A stretch of DNA of 64,000 bases from Girardinichthys multiradiatus (taxonomy: Eukaryota; Chordata; Actinopteri; Cyprinodontiformes; Goodeidae). The stretch lies in the NCBI RefSeq assembly GCF_021462225.1, contig NC_061794.1, positions 21,401,284-21,465,283 of the forward strand. Reading direction: 5' to 3'. Below are positions 23,314-34,769 of the stretch, piece after piece; positions within the stretch are counted from its first letter, which is position 1, and every line of letters begins with the position of its first letter. Position numbers and translations under genes: made by a program. The notes beneath the pieces were generated by a model, which was not told where the DNA came from, searched no databases, and saw nothing but the letters and a program-made list of their open reading frames with translations.

Positions 23314-24074
23314 AGACTTGAGGTACCCAGGGCGGATCTCCCCAAAGCCTTGCCACCGCGGAGCTTTTTAACCACCTCGGTGACTTCAGCCTGGGTGATG
23401 AAAGAGTCCAACCCTGAGTCCCCAGCCTCTGTTTCCACCAGGGAATGCCTGAAGGCAGGATTGAGGAGATCCTCAAAGTACTCCTTCCATCGGCCAATAA
23501 TGTCCCCAGTCGAGGTCAGAAGCTCCCCACCCCTACTGTAAAGAGTGTTGGCGAAGCACTGCTTCCCCTTCCTGAGGCGCCGGACGGTTTGCCAGAATCG
23601 CTTCAGGGCCAACCGGTAGTCCTTCTCCATGGCCTCACCGAACTCCTCCCAGGTCCGAGTTTTTGCCTCTGCCACCGCCCGGGCCGCAGCACGCTTGGTC
23701 CCACAGTACCCGTCAGCCGCCTCAGGAGTCCCACAAGCCAACCACAGCCGATAGGACTCCTTCTTCAGCTTGATAGCGTCCCTTACTGCCGGTGTCCACC
23801 ACCGGGTTTGGGGATTGCCGCCGCGACAGGCACCGCAGACCTTACGGCCGCAGCTACGGGCGGCTGCATCGACAATAAATGCGGAGAACTTGGTCCACTC
23901 GGATTCTATGTCTCCAACATCCCTCGCAATCTGGTAAAAGCTCTCCCAGAGGTGAGAGTTGAATACATCCCTGGCCAAGGGGTCTGCCAGACAATCCCAG
24001 CAGACCCTCACTATGCGTTTGGGCCTGCCAAGTCTGTCCGGCTTTCCCCTCCCCCAGCGGATCCAACTCACCAC
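23286..24074 (-). pseudogene. Rex3 linker between endonuclease and RT
   Basis: 262 codons with the typical Rex3 series VSWIRWGRGKPDRLGRPKR, ARSCGRKVCGACRGGNPQTRWWTP, WLACGTPEAADGYCGTKRAAARA, then ALKRFWQTVRRLRKGKQCFANT and IIGRWKEYFEDLLNP. It ends in KKLRGGKALG, where the frame shifts just before the RT domain. The segment matches copy C (47656-48018), which shows that it belongs to the element. It probably has no enzymatic role of its own. Confidence 0.85.
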
Positions 24075-24084
24075 CAGGTGGTGA

Positions 24085-24786
24085 TCAGTGGACCCCTCTC
24101 TTCACCCGAGTGTCCAAAACATGCGGCTGAAGGTCTGATGATACGGCAACAAAGTCGATCATCGACCTCCTGCCTAGGGTGTCCTCGTGCCAAGTGCACT
24201 GATGGACACCCTTATGTTTGAACATGGTGTTCATTATGGACAATCCGTGACTAGCACAGAAGTCGAATAACAAAACACCGCTTGGATTCAGATCGGGGAG
24301 GCCATTCCTCCCAATCACGCCTCTCCACGTGTCACTGTCATTTCCCACATGGGCGTTGAAGTCCCCCAGCAGAATAATGGAGTCCCCAGGAGGGGCACTA
24401 TCCAGCACCCCCGACAGGGACGCCAAGAAGGCCGGGTACTCCGCACTACCACTCGGCCCGTAGGCCGAAATGATAGTCAGAGACCTCTCCCCAACCCGAA
24501 GGCGCAGGGATGTGACCCTCTCATCTACTGGGGTAAACCCCAACACGAGACGGCTGAGCTGGGGGGCAACAAGCAAACCCACACCAGCCCGCTGCCTCTC
24601 CCCGCGGGCCACTCCAGAGTAGAAGAGAGTCCAGCCCCTCTCAAGGAGATGGGTTCCAGAGCCCACGCTGTGCGTGGAGGCGAGCCCGACTATTTCTAGT
24701 CGATATCTCTCGACCTCCCGCACCAGCTCAGGCTCCTTCGACCCCAGCGAGGTGACATTCCACATCCCTAGAGCCAGCCTAAGCAC
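24085..24786 (-). pseudogene. Rex3 APE-type endonuclease
   Basis: 234 codons, opening with [15 protein letters not shown] (the family's WNVTSL strand). [10 protein letters not shown] lies at 139-148, a TW-VIG segment follows, and RRSMIDFV contains D211. This is the apurinic-endonuclease-like nickase that starts target-primed reverse transcription. It is closed by a stop right after VKRGVH. The expected continuation ([12 protein letters not shown]) is present in the next frame, so one small indel separates it from the rest. The true start of the polyprotein may lie further upstream. Confidence 0.88.
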
Positions 24787-25513
24787 CCGGGGATCGGGCC
24801 GCCGAGGTCTCCACCGTCATCCGCCGCCCAATCCTCTTTGCACCCGTCCCTCACGGTTCCCACCGCAGGTGGTGGGCCCACAGAGAGATGGTCTCGGGTC
24901 CCTCATTCGGGCTTGGCCTGGCCGGGTCCCGTGAGGAGCAACCCGGCCACCAGGCGCTCTCCGACGAGTACCGACCCCAGGCCTGGCTCCAGGGTGGGAC
25001 CCCGGCTCCGCAGTACCGGGCGACGTCACGTGCCTCGATTCTGTAGTCATCATGAGGTAACAAATCAATATCTTTTTTTTTAATATCTTAATTGTGAGGG
25101 ACATCTGGAATATTCATTCAAATCTGGAAAAACATCAAATCTGATAAAAGTTGTGTGTTTGCTGGGTTGTGTAGACAATTATGTTTTTTACTGACGCAGG
25201 GCCTTTCAAGAACGATGCAGACAAATAGAAATATCTTAAAATGAAAATTGTTGGGTACAAAACAATGTATTTATCTTTTATTAACCATATTTTTGCTTTT
25301 ATTTTAATTTCATATTGAATAGGATCACACAGTGACATCCATTCAAAAGCAACTAGGGTGCCCCCATCCATTAAACTTGGCTAAATAAAGCATTTTGTTG
25401 TTGACAATGAATTAATCATTTTTTAATGAACCACAACAAAGTTCTACTGTATGCATTTTTTTTAAAATACGGCAACAGACTACATTTGTTAAGAAAATAT
25501 TGTGTGTTTAGTT

Positions 25514-25715
25514 GAGGGGTGCCCAGGTCCAGTCCATGAGAGCTACTATCCTGCAACTTTTTGATGCAGGATACTTCTTCAACCCACTGGGGCTGGTACA
25601 GGATGACCAAATGCTGTTGAGGGAACTCGACCATATGATTCAGGGGTGTTGGAGAAGGGGTTCATCTAAAAGTTGAATGGTAGTAGCTCTCAATGAATGG
25701 ACTTGGGTACCCCTG
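25514..25715. mobile_element. hAT-like MITE, 202 bp
   Basis: Imperfect terminal inverted repeats of about 45 bp: AGGGGTGCCCAGGTCCAGTC at 25515-25534 against the complement of the right end, AGGGGTACCCAAGTCCATTC. Both continue into GAGAGCTACTA and CAACTTTT. The flanks GTTTAGTT (25506-25513) and GTTGAGTT (25716-25723) match 7 of 8, fitting the 8-bp duplication of hAT transposons. It has no coding capacity. The layout matches a palindromic MITE common in fishes. Confidence 0.72.
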
Positions 25716-25947
25716 GTTGAGTTTATTGCTCAGCAGGTAAAAATTAAACATTTCACACAAAAATGTTTTTGCACTTTCAGTCTGAAAAAAACATTAAAAA
25801 GTTGTGTCCCGTCAGTACTTTAAACTTGACACTTTCTGGCCCCATGGCAAATAGTTTGAACACCACTGCATTAATATGTGTTGAACTACACATCCTAATG
25901 GTTGTTGTTATAGCAAAATATTTTCAAGTTAGAATTTTTTTTTTATT

Positions 25948-26105
25948 TGCGACACTAGTGGCCTTTATTTTTCTCTGTTTTTCGACAGTAGGCTGACAGA
26001 AAACGGGTGGAGAGAAGGGGAAGACATGCAGCAAAGGTTACCTGGGCCAGGAGCTGAACCCACGACACGCTGCGGTTGAGAACTGCGGACTCTGAATACT
26101 GATCC
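25948..26105 (-). mobile_element. SINE family 2, minus-strand copy
   Basis: Read on minus: GTGGGTTCAGCTCCTGG (decayed B box), then GCATGTCTTCCCCTTCTCTCCACCC, TTTTCTGTCAGCCTACTGTCG and AAAATAAAGGCCACTAGTG before a poly-A/T stretch. Its 3' half matches the plus copy at 11118-11262. Confidence 0.68.
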
Positions 26106-26470
26106 CCAAAGTGAGAGATATTTGTCTTTGGTGTTGGACAAGCAATGATTAACAGTAATACCAAAAGCACAACTCCAAACTAGACATCAAAGTGGTTGTT
26201 GTCCCACTAAAATTGTGTTAGCTGAAAAAAACATGCACATTTGTGTGTTGGGAGGTGAAACTCTGACCCTTTTGTTTATAAATGTTTCATTGAAAATATG
26301 TGCTTTTAGGGGCTCCCCTTACTACACTGAAATAATGGACTTGTGTCTTTACTTGTCCTGTTAGATCTCAGTGCTGCATTTGATACAGTCGATCACAATA
26401 TTCTCTTAGAAAGGCTGAAAAGGCTAAAAAGAAACTGCTTAGTCAATCACTTAACCTGGATGGTATTAAA

Positions 26471-27088
26471 TTGACCTCCAATAATAAAGTAAAAAACCTC
26501 GGTGTTATTTTTGACCATGACATGTCATTTAAATCCCATATTAAACAGGTTTCTAGGGTTTCCTTCTTTCATCTCCAGAACATTGGCAAAATTAGAAATA
26601 TCCTATCCAGGAGTGACGCTGAAAAACTAGTCCATGCATTTGTTACTTCAAGGTTGGACTATTGTAATTCGCTACCATCAGGATATTCACAAAATGCAGT
26701 TAAAAGTCTTCAGCTGATTCAAAATGCTGCAGCAAGAGTTCTGATGAAAATTAAAAAGGGAGATCATATTTCCCCTACTTTAGCTTCCCTTCATTGGCTC
26801 CTTGTTAAATCCAGAATAGAATTTAAAATTCTCCTCCTCACATATAAAGCCCTTAATGATCTAGCTCCATCATACATCAGAGATCTGATTGTTCCATATG
26901 TTCCTAACAGAGCACTTCGTTCTCAGACTGCAGGTTTACTGGTGGTTCCTAGAGTCTCTAGAAGTAGAATGGGAGGCAGATCCTTTAGTTATCAGGCTCC
27001 TCTCCTGTGGAACCAACTCCCAGCTTTACTTTTAAGGCTAGGCTTAAAACTTTCCTTTTTGATAAAGCTTATAGTTAGAGTGGCTTAG
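26471..27088 (+). pseudogene. L2 reverse transcriptase, C-terminal remnant
   Basis: 205 codons reading KVKNLGVIFDHDMSFKSHI, VHAFVTSRLDYCNSLPSGYS, LQLIQNAAARVLMKIKKGDHISP, LASLHWLLVKSRIEFKILLL, YKALNDLAPSYIRDL and GGRSFSYQAPLLWNQLP. This is the conserved region after the RT domain of L2/CR1-group LINEs. The FADD motif is absent because the preceding 0.6 kb or so has been deleted. The ATG is only the first in the remaining frame and does not mark a real start. Confidence 0.9.
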
Positions 27089-27104
27089 GTTATCCTGAGC
27101 TATC
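27027..27104 (+). repeat. Direct repeat in the L2 element (partner 27343-27420)
   Basis: 78 bases beginning ACTTTTAAGGCTAGGCTTAA and ending ATCCTGAGCTATCT recur, essentially identical, 316 bp downstream. After each copy the sequence differs: TTCTTATTTTT after the first and CTGTAGTTATGC after the second. The repeat therefore brackets a 238-bp segment and is not a simple tandem duplication. Confidence 0.9.
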
Positions 27105-28341
27105 TTTCTTATTTTTACCTCTGTCTTCTTCCCTCCATGTTGGATGGAGTAAGGGGGAGTCAGGTTTAGCCTAAACCGGCTCAGTTATGGTTGAGGTGCA
27201 AACACACCCTCCATTTCTGCTACCTGTATGACCCCTTCTCTTTTCCAATGGTTATAATCAGTCTGACAGAGAGAGGTATCCCGATCGTTGTGGTTTTTAG
27301 TATAACAATGGCCATCAGTGGGCTCTAGATGGATAAACTGTCTACTTTTAAGGCTAGGCTTAAAACTTTCCTTTTTGATAAAGCTTATAGTTAGAGTGGC
27401 TTAGGTTATCCTGAGCTATCTCTGTAGTTATGCTGCTATAGGCTTAGGCTGCTGGAGGACATAATGACCACTTTCACCCTCTTCGCTACGTTCTCACACT
27501 ACTCTCCAATTTTGCATTATTTGCTGTTATTTCAGCTTTTAACCTTGTTCTCTCTTTTCTCTTCCTAGAAGCTACACCTGGCCTGGCTCTGTGTCTGCCT
27601 GTGACACCTTTCTGGAGAGGGGCATCGTCCAAGCTTCTGCTGGCAACAGCTTAATGCTCACCCTCTACCGATGATCCACATGGCCCTGTCTTTCAGCGTT
27701 TAACCCTTTCTCTCTCCTAGACATGGCAATTGACTGAGCTTCTACTGTGACTAACTCTATGTGCTCTCTTTCACACTAACCTTGAAAACTGGCTCAGAGT
27801 TTATCTGTTCTTTCTTTCAAGGTGAAACGACTAAAGGAGCTACATCCAGTAACATTCACTTTTCCTTCCCATAGAAAGGACTCCTGGATCAGTGCTTCTT
27901 TGTTCTCTTTGTGTCTCTGCTTTGTTCTTTCAAACCCCCAGTCGGTCGTGGCAGATGGCCGCTCATACTGAGCCTGGTTCTGCTGGAGGTTTCTTCCTGT
28001 TAAAAGGGAGTTTTTCCTCTCCACTGTCGCTACATGCATGCTCAGTATGAGGGATTGCTGCAAAGTCAACGCCAGTGACTGTCCACTGTCTCTACTTGCT
28101 CATCCTGGAGGAGGGAATGCTGCAAGTCTCTGACTTGATGCAATCTGCTGGGTCTCCTTAGACAGAAAAACTTTTTATCCAATTTTAATAAATAACTGAA
28201 TCAGACTGCACTGTTCAATGGTTAGGATTAATTGGAATGTATGTACCTGACTGTTGTGAAGTGCCTTGAGACGACATGTGTTATGAATTGACGCTATATA
28301 AATAAACTGAATTGAATTGAACTGAATTGAATTGAACTGAA

Positions 28342-31300
28342 CAACTATCCCTATCCCTGATAAACATAGAGTTGAGGGGCCAGGATGAAATGGGTTTCAA
28401 CTTAGAATTCACAGAGGATTATTACTTGAAATGCAAAGTCACTGCTGCAGAGCCAGCAAATCACAGTCAATTAGGAACCCTTTAAACTTACAAGTCAAGC
28501 ATCACTTGTGCTGTCCATAAAGAGTTTTATGAATAGAAGCAGTCACAGTGGTTACATTTACCAAAAATGTTGCTCAAGACAAAAAAAAAAAGAAGCGTTT
28601 TCAGCTTTTCTGTGATACAAAAGAAAGGGTAGTAAAGGTTCAGCGGGTTGCATGTTTGAACCAATTCCATCATTTCATCAGAATCACACTTTTAGCTTAT
28701 TCTGGGAAATAAACAGTTCAGGCCCGTTTTCCAAATTTTTTGTGTCAGTTTTCTGTTTTCTGCTAACGAATTGTCACTAATATGTACTGGAATGCCATGT
28801 GAACGGACAGTTTGATTGGCCACGACGAACTTAATGATGTATACCAAATGTGGGGGGACAGCTTCTAAGCAAATATTTTTGTAGACAAACATAGCTGTTG
28901 ACAACATTTTCCACCCAGTTTACCATTTCTGTCAGGCTGAAAATCTAAAATTAAGGACAAATTTATTTTGCCTAGGTAACGCATCCGTTAACAACTCAAG
29001 TCATATTAGCATTTAGCTGCAATTGGTCCGATTGTGAGAGCACATTATTAAAAGATGGCACTTAGCGAGTGGAAGATAATAATTAAAAGAAAAACAGAAT
29101 TCTTGCATGTACGCATTTGGAGGAAACAAATCTGTGCAGCTTAGTTTCTTTCACCCAATTAAAGAAAACATCACATGTGATCTATTTAATACAAATGCAT
29201 CCAGTTATTTTATGAGAAATTTGTTGTGTTGTGCACAAAGCAGTGTTTTTAGGTTAATTTGTGCCACTGTGTCTTCCTGTGAGCAGACCACAGTCATCTT
29301 TAAATGGCTTCATTTAAAATGCAATTTGATTATCTGCCAAATTGCCACGTCTTTCCTGCAGCAGCTTGGGGACGGGGGTAAAAATTTTAATTAGCATTTG
29401 TGCATAAAAGAGAAGTCTTTGTAGCTATGCATTTGAACATGGCATCCCAAAATGACCAACACTTTCAAAGAGTCATCACCCAAATGATTTCAAACTAATA
29501 GATCCAAAGGGAGAAGATCAGTCCTAGCACCGAATGGGTGGGAGAATCACAGAGGTCTTCAGTGTTGCAATGAAAAAAAGGACCCACAGGACATGGTATG
29601 TTTAAATAATCCAAAACTTTTCTTTAATCATAGTTTAGAAAATTGGCTGGGACCTTCAACGGGAGACAGCTGCTCTGCCCCAGAGCCATTTAATGAGATT
29701 CACTGAGGGTCTCCCCTAAAATATTTACGCTGTCCCATGGCCCTGCAATATTGTCTTAGAATGGGGAGATAAGAGCCAAGGAGGTGTGTTGAAGTTCTCC
29801 TAATCAATTTACTAATTACTGAAGCAGCAATAGGAGAGAGGAGAAAGTCCCTTCTGGCAAGCTGTATTCTAATAAATGCTGAAAAATTTATTTACTCTCT
29901 TAGCCAAGAGGAATTGTGAAGTGGGATTACAGCATAGAGCTGATTGAGACAGAGCAGTGATGTGGTTAAGGTCGCAGTTAAAGGAGCAAGGAGAGGTCTC
30001 CAAACATACAAGGATCTCTCAGGACCTCCACCTTTGCATCTGCTCAGGGAACAAAGATAGCAAGCTCTTACAGACTTGGCATGAAAAGACCTGACTGCTA
30101 CGGCTTACACATCAACAAATATTCATGAGACTTGTGGCTTTTGCATAATAAAACAGGTCAAAGTGAGAGTTTTAGTATCCAGCACACAGCCGTGATCCTA
30201 AAACCAAAACAAAAAATATGATTATAATGTGTGGTTCTTCAAATTGTTTTATCGTATGAGCAGAGGGCAGGAGGTCTAGACATTACACCAGACGTTAGGG
30301 TTGGGAGTATGAAGTCACCTCTGGGGCCTCTGGCACAGGCTGACCTCCTTTTCACAACCTCTAAGACTGAGGGCCACCCTGAACCTGTCACAGGACAAAG
30401 CCCACATCTACCCTGGGGTTGAGGGCAAAAGTCGCTCCACCTTTTCACTGCCACATTATCTGTAAAAGCCTTCCATCTTCAAGGTGTGCAGCCAATAGCA
30501 TGCTGCAAGGATTGAGGCCGATCAAAGAGCAGCATGAACTTAGTGTTCACAGGGCATCACCATCAGCTAATCACATGATGCAACAGCAAAAACAGCAGGA
30601 CCCTTCAAAATTTTGCCTTCATAACATCTGGAGATGACAAGTTTTTCAAAGTTACGGTGTCAAAACCACAAAAACTCTAAATAGATTTTACTATAAATTA
30701 CTGGATTCTCTTCGGCTGTACAGACCATAGAGGGCCACAGTGCCCCTCTTTCCCAACTGTTGATGAATGTTGCTAGTTGACTAGCTTAAAAATGTCTGTC
30801 GTACTTTCCCTGGATTATAGAAAGACAGAAATTGTTTTGTAGCACGAAACATGGATGTTCACGACATGGAAACTAAAGAGCGCCACCCATTAAGCGTATT
30901 AAGGTAGTGCCGTTTTAAAACAACAACTACCTAAGAGTGGCATGTCTGTTCAGCAACAGACTGCAGGCCTGTTACTGAAGCAGATAGCCAAGCCAAATAT
31001 ACCAGCATGTTAAACTCCCAGACTTACTAAACTATATTCTGCACAGTAAGCATTTTTACTTAAAATGACTCTTACCAAGTATTTTTTTCAACATTTTGGT
31101 TTAAATATGCATCTAAATCAAAAATGCTATGCATTTATTTTATAGGTGATTAGCAACCAATTAAAATAAAACTTTTTGCAGCAGTCGACATACAGTAATT
31201 GATGCTTTTATGTTTAAAAAAAAAGCAACTAGATTATATTAAACATTTGTGTTTTTAGATTTTTTAGTAAACATTGCAAAACCCTGGTATTTTTTAGCAG

Positions 31301-31520
31301 TATAAGATCCCGGGGATGGATATCTTATAAAATAAAATACTGCAATATTTCTAATTAAAGCAAAGCCTTTTTTGCAAAGCTCTAACTATTCGATGTGAGC
31401 ACGTGGCTCATACATCTAAGTTTTCTTTATGCACCTTGGATATGAAGCAGAATGGTTAAAGTTTGGCACCCTGTGGTAGTTATATATAAGACCTTCGGGT
31501 TGTTTTGACAGGGGTCTGGC
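28342..31520. other. Non-coding stretch, candidate regulatory DNA at 29280-30130
   Basis: No gene or named repeat. The part 29280-30130 has mixed composition and motifs such as TTTTAATTAGCATTTGTGCAT, CCTAATCAATTTACTAATTA and TTAATGAGATTC, like vertebrate enhancer DNA. The 95-codon frame at 29107-29394 has no motif. The rest (28342-29100, 30640-31520) is anonymous AT-rich sequence. Confidence 0.3.
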
Positions 31521-31526
31521 AGACTT

Positions 31527-31772
31527 GGTTACAAAAGCACTAAAGAAGCCCCCAGCAATTTCAAATCATTTATGTCACAGCATTTTTGGTTATTTGCAGG
31601 AAAAATTGAGAAAGTTACAAAAACTAGGCAGACGACACAAAGGATTTGTTAGCAGCCTGAGAAAACAGCAACCTGCTAACCAACAAGACTAAAATTAGCA
31701 CATTCTTTGGAGTCTCCTATCATTGCCTAATGAAAGGGCTATTTCAGTTTTTTAATGAGTCTGGACTGAAGA
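31527..31772 (+). repeat. Dispersed repeat family B, copy 1
   Basis: Shares ordered blocks with 43788-44003: GGTTACAAAAGCACTAAAGAAGC against GGCTACAAAAGCACTTAAGAAGC, CTAAAATTAGCA, and CTATTTCAGTTTT followed by GTCTGGACTGAA/GTCTGAACTG. Same orientation in both. The family is not named. No coding frame or clear ends. Confidence 0.65.
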
Positions 31773-33985
31773 TGAATCTCTAGCTTAAAATCTGAAATAT
31801 CAAATCAAAACTGGACAATCCTGCACTGAACAGGGATTTTTTTAAAAGGAGAGTTTTCAATGTTTTTTAGCATTAGGACTGCCTTAGTATTAGACATTAT
31901 TAGTATTAGAATGGACTAATAAATTCTGGACTGAACTGTCCTACAGTAATTACAAACTCATAAAAAAAGTTTCTGATATGTTTAAAAATGCGGATCTTTA
32001 TTTTTCTCAATGGGCCCACACCTATAACTCACACAGTTTTCCCTCAATAAAACATAAAAAGTCAGAAATACGTATTTGTAGTTTCCATGTTTCCTTAGTG
32101 AGCTTGTTTCCTTTAATCCCACAGTCTCTCTGGTGCGACCATGAACACGGATCTAAGCGCATTTTCCTCTGGGAATTGCGGCAAAAACAAAAACACAAAA
32201 AAATCTGTTGCTGTGACAATTTGTTCCCTCTCACCTCAACGCACGCCAGTCACAATGGACCGGTGTGTGTGGGATTTGTGTTCACATCACCATGGCGATG
32301 GCTCTCTTGTCTTCCAAGGCTCCCCGGAGGGCCGAGGATGGTTGGTGATGGGGTGGAGGGGTCGGTTGCAAACGTTGCTGCAACCAAATTTAAGTCAAAT
32401 GGTAAGAATCATGAATAAGACTTGTTTCTATTGATCACTGTTCTTTGTAGCTTGAAAGAAGAAGCAGGGCTAAGAGTGTAAAACACATAATAGAACTCAA
32501 TATAAGGCTGAGAAACTGACAGCAGAGTATTCAACTGTCTTTGATATGTTGCAAGAAAAACTTTTTGCCGCCTTTAACAGTGGGAAAAATGGAACAAAGT
32601 TTTTTGGAGCATGTTTACATGACATAAATATACAAACATGGTATTAAACAGAGCAAGACAAAAGGTACACTCATTGTACATCATTGAATGACTGAAGTTT
32701 CTTTTCTGACTGGTGTCCCACTTGAGCAAAAAAGAAAGGCCCACACACTCAAAAACATTTCTACAGTTAGTGTTTGGCAAAATCTCAACTTGTCTGTCAG
32801 GTTTACCCAATTTTCAGTGAGAATTAAACAAAAAAATATATATTTCAGCAAAGGAACACAACTCTATTAAACGCTCTGACTTTTTATATCTTTCACTCTC
32901 TCTGACCAGAACTTTGCATAAACCATTAATTAAGACATTAGGCTGAAATCATATCTTATCCTGCAGATGATGCCTTGCTATGTTGGTATGATCAAAACAG
33001 TGTTTGTATTGCCCGTGGATGCATGCCAAAGGGTTTCTTGTTTTAAATCAACCACCATTCTTCTAGTTTAGAGCTCAGCAAGCGAAAGAAATTAACGCAT
33101 TGTGGGTTTCTCTCCTGAGAATATTACTAGACCTTGAATTAGACTTCTTCTTGTATACAGTTAGATTTAATGTTATCTAATCTTTTAAAATTCTCCTTCC
33201 CTATATACCTAAACTAGAGGGTTTGAAAAAATAACAGATTCAGTTTTGGAACACAACTTTCTTTGTGATCAGCACCTGATGCCCTTACATGAGGTAATGT
33301 CTGTAAGCTTTTCTATTTATGACTAAGAAGCGAGGATTGATGGACTGAGCAGAGGTTCTATCATCATCACAATATCATGGAGCACAATATTAACATCAGA
33401 AAAAGCTGCATGTAAGGCAATAACTATTTATACAATGCAAAGCTTTTATTTTCAACATGCCCCTAACATATTGAGTGATTCTGGTTTTTTAAAAAGAATG
33501 AAAGAGGGCATTAAGATGTTCTGGTAAATTCATTAAGAAAACTGCGTTGCCATGTTGCCAAGTTGTTTCATTGCCAAAATATCAGCTGTAGGCAGATGCA
33601 AGGATTTCAATAAAACCATGTTGCTGGAATGGAACTCTAACCAACATGTTACCTGGGGTCAGTATTTGCAATAAACTGCAGAAAGCAGAAAGACATTAGC
33701 ACTGTTTATTTAGGCATTTGTTAATTTAGCTCAAGTGATATTGTCATTGTGACACTCACCAAAGTTACTGCTATCACACCTTTTCCTATTATTATGCAAT
33801 GTTATGAAGTAAGATATATTTTATGGTTCTACAACAATTTCCCGGTTCAAAAAACACACAGAAGAGGTACATAGAATATAGTTTTGTTTAAGTTTTTGTG
33901 GCTAGAAGCCATTATAACACAAAAATGTGTCTTTAATATTGTTTTTTTTCTTTGCATCCTGTTCAGGGATATTGTATTTTTTTCC
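31773..33985. other. Non-coding stretch, nothing recognised
   Basis: The longest frame (31978-32418, 146 codons) has no recognisable domain. Its denser 3' part (32150-32400, with ACAATGGACCGGTGTGTGTG and CACCATGGCGATGG) is compositionally richer than its surroundings and might be a regulatory element or an old exon. I cannot support either. Confidence 0.35.
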
Positions 33986-33989
33986 ATCG

Positions 33990-34130
33990 AAATCCATTCA
34001 TCCATTCTTGTCTATACCTGCTTATCCTTGCAGGGTCATGGGGGGGGCTGGTGCCTAATATCATTAAGTAATAGTAATATAATCTACAGCGGTCACTGGG
34101 CAGGTTGCAAGTCCATCACAGGGGTCCAAA
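33990..34130 (-). mobile_element. SINE family 1-like 3'-end fragment
   Basis: On plus: CCATTCATCCATTCTTGTCT, CTGCTTATCCTTGCAGGGTCATG, GGGGCTGGTGCCTA, then GGTCACTGGGCAGGTTGCAAG and CCATCACAGGG. This is the complement of the GATGG-tailed 3' end of a common fish repeat related to the SINE at 59 kb, with a short AT-rich insertion near 34060-34090. Confidence 0.5.
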
Positions 34131-34180
34131 AAAAATATTCTTTTATCCTTCTTTGGGGTCTTTTGTGGATTTTTAAGTAA

Positions 34181-34687
34181 TTGTTCACATTACTTCAGAT
34201 AATTTTTAACAATCGGGAAAGTCGTTTACATCCAGGAGTTTTCTTAAGCTCAACAAATTTATGGAATGACATAAAATCCATGACAGGTTTAGGAGGTTTA
34301 GAACAACATAGGGCACAGAAACTGGATAATAAAAAAGTAAGTTTAAAGCCTGTTTCCCTTTTAATTCAAATGGGCACTGTAAGGTCTTTAACAGAAAACA
34401 TGGAATATTTCAAAACTCTCCAGCAACACATTGGAAATACAGGAAAAGTAGGATGTTTTGATTCCAGAAGAATATTCGACATTCAAACATCTCTCCATCC
34501 AGAATACCAAATGGGCAAACAAAGGCTGCAGACAAAGCAGCATAAGAGTAAAGAAAGAATGACTGCAAGGAGCACTGAAAATAAATGTGGAGCATCCCGG
34601 AGATGTATCAGTATTATTAACATATCTACCAAGAGGCTTTGCAGTTTTTGTTGTGATTGCTCCGATTTACATAACCAACTCAGTTGA
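34181..34687 (+). other. Unrecognised 168-codon reading frame
   Basis: One of the longest plus-strand frames outside mobile elements and the G/T block. The N-terminal half (NNRESRLHPG, LWNDIKSMTGLGG) faintly recalls the spacer region before LINE reverse transcriptases, while the C-terminal half (KQRLQTKQHKSKERMTARSTENK) is only basic and polar. There is no Kozak, splice or codon-bias support, and a DNA-transposon-like end (AAAGTACACCCTCTATAAATTCTAC) follows at 34719-34744. It is most likely part of an eroded repeat. Confidence 0.25.
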
Positions 34688-34769
34688 TTCCAGGTCATCT
34701 ACAGTTATGTTAAAACGAAAGTACACCCTCTATAAATTCTACAATTTTCATGACAGTCCAATCCAGTAA

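Larger units (their letters stand above)
21997..25040 (-). mobile_element. Rex3 LINE (RTE clade), nearly full coding length, inactive (copy B)
   Basis: Minus-strand order is a GC-rich 5' part (25040-24790), APE-type endonuclease (24786-24085), linker (24074-23286), reverse transcriptase (23313-22150) and a 3' end with GTCTTCCG and short ACTCGT repeats on plus. Two sites that match the commonly used Rex3 PCR primers as I remember them lie at 22774-22794 and 23219-23238, about 465 bp apart, which fixes the family. Breaks are a frameshift near 24085, another near 23290-23340, and about 115 bp missing near 22195 compared with copy A. The GC content is far above that of the flanks. No clear target duplication was found. 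Confidence 0.92.
26355..28341 (+). mobile_element. L2-type LINE with deleted RT core and long 3' UTR
   Basis: Starts in RT motif A (LLDLSAAFDTVDHNILLERL, about 26359-26418), then lacks motifs B and C, and resumes with the C-terminal part (26471-27088). A 3' UTR of about 1.2 kb follows. It ends in GCCTTGAGACGACATGTG, GACGCTATATAAATAAACTG and an AATTGA-type tail (28307-28341). The UTR contains a duplicated 78-bp block. It cannot move by itself. Confidence 0.88.

Noticed and set aside
22219..24221. Long plus-strand frames (for example 139, 156 and 258 codons) as genes
   Set aside because: They are antisense shadows of the GC-rich Rex3 coding sequence on the minus strand.
31978..32418. 146-codon frame as a host gene
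   Set aside because: No domain, no start or splice context, and mixed hydrophobic and basic runs typical of chance frames.
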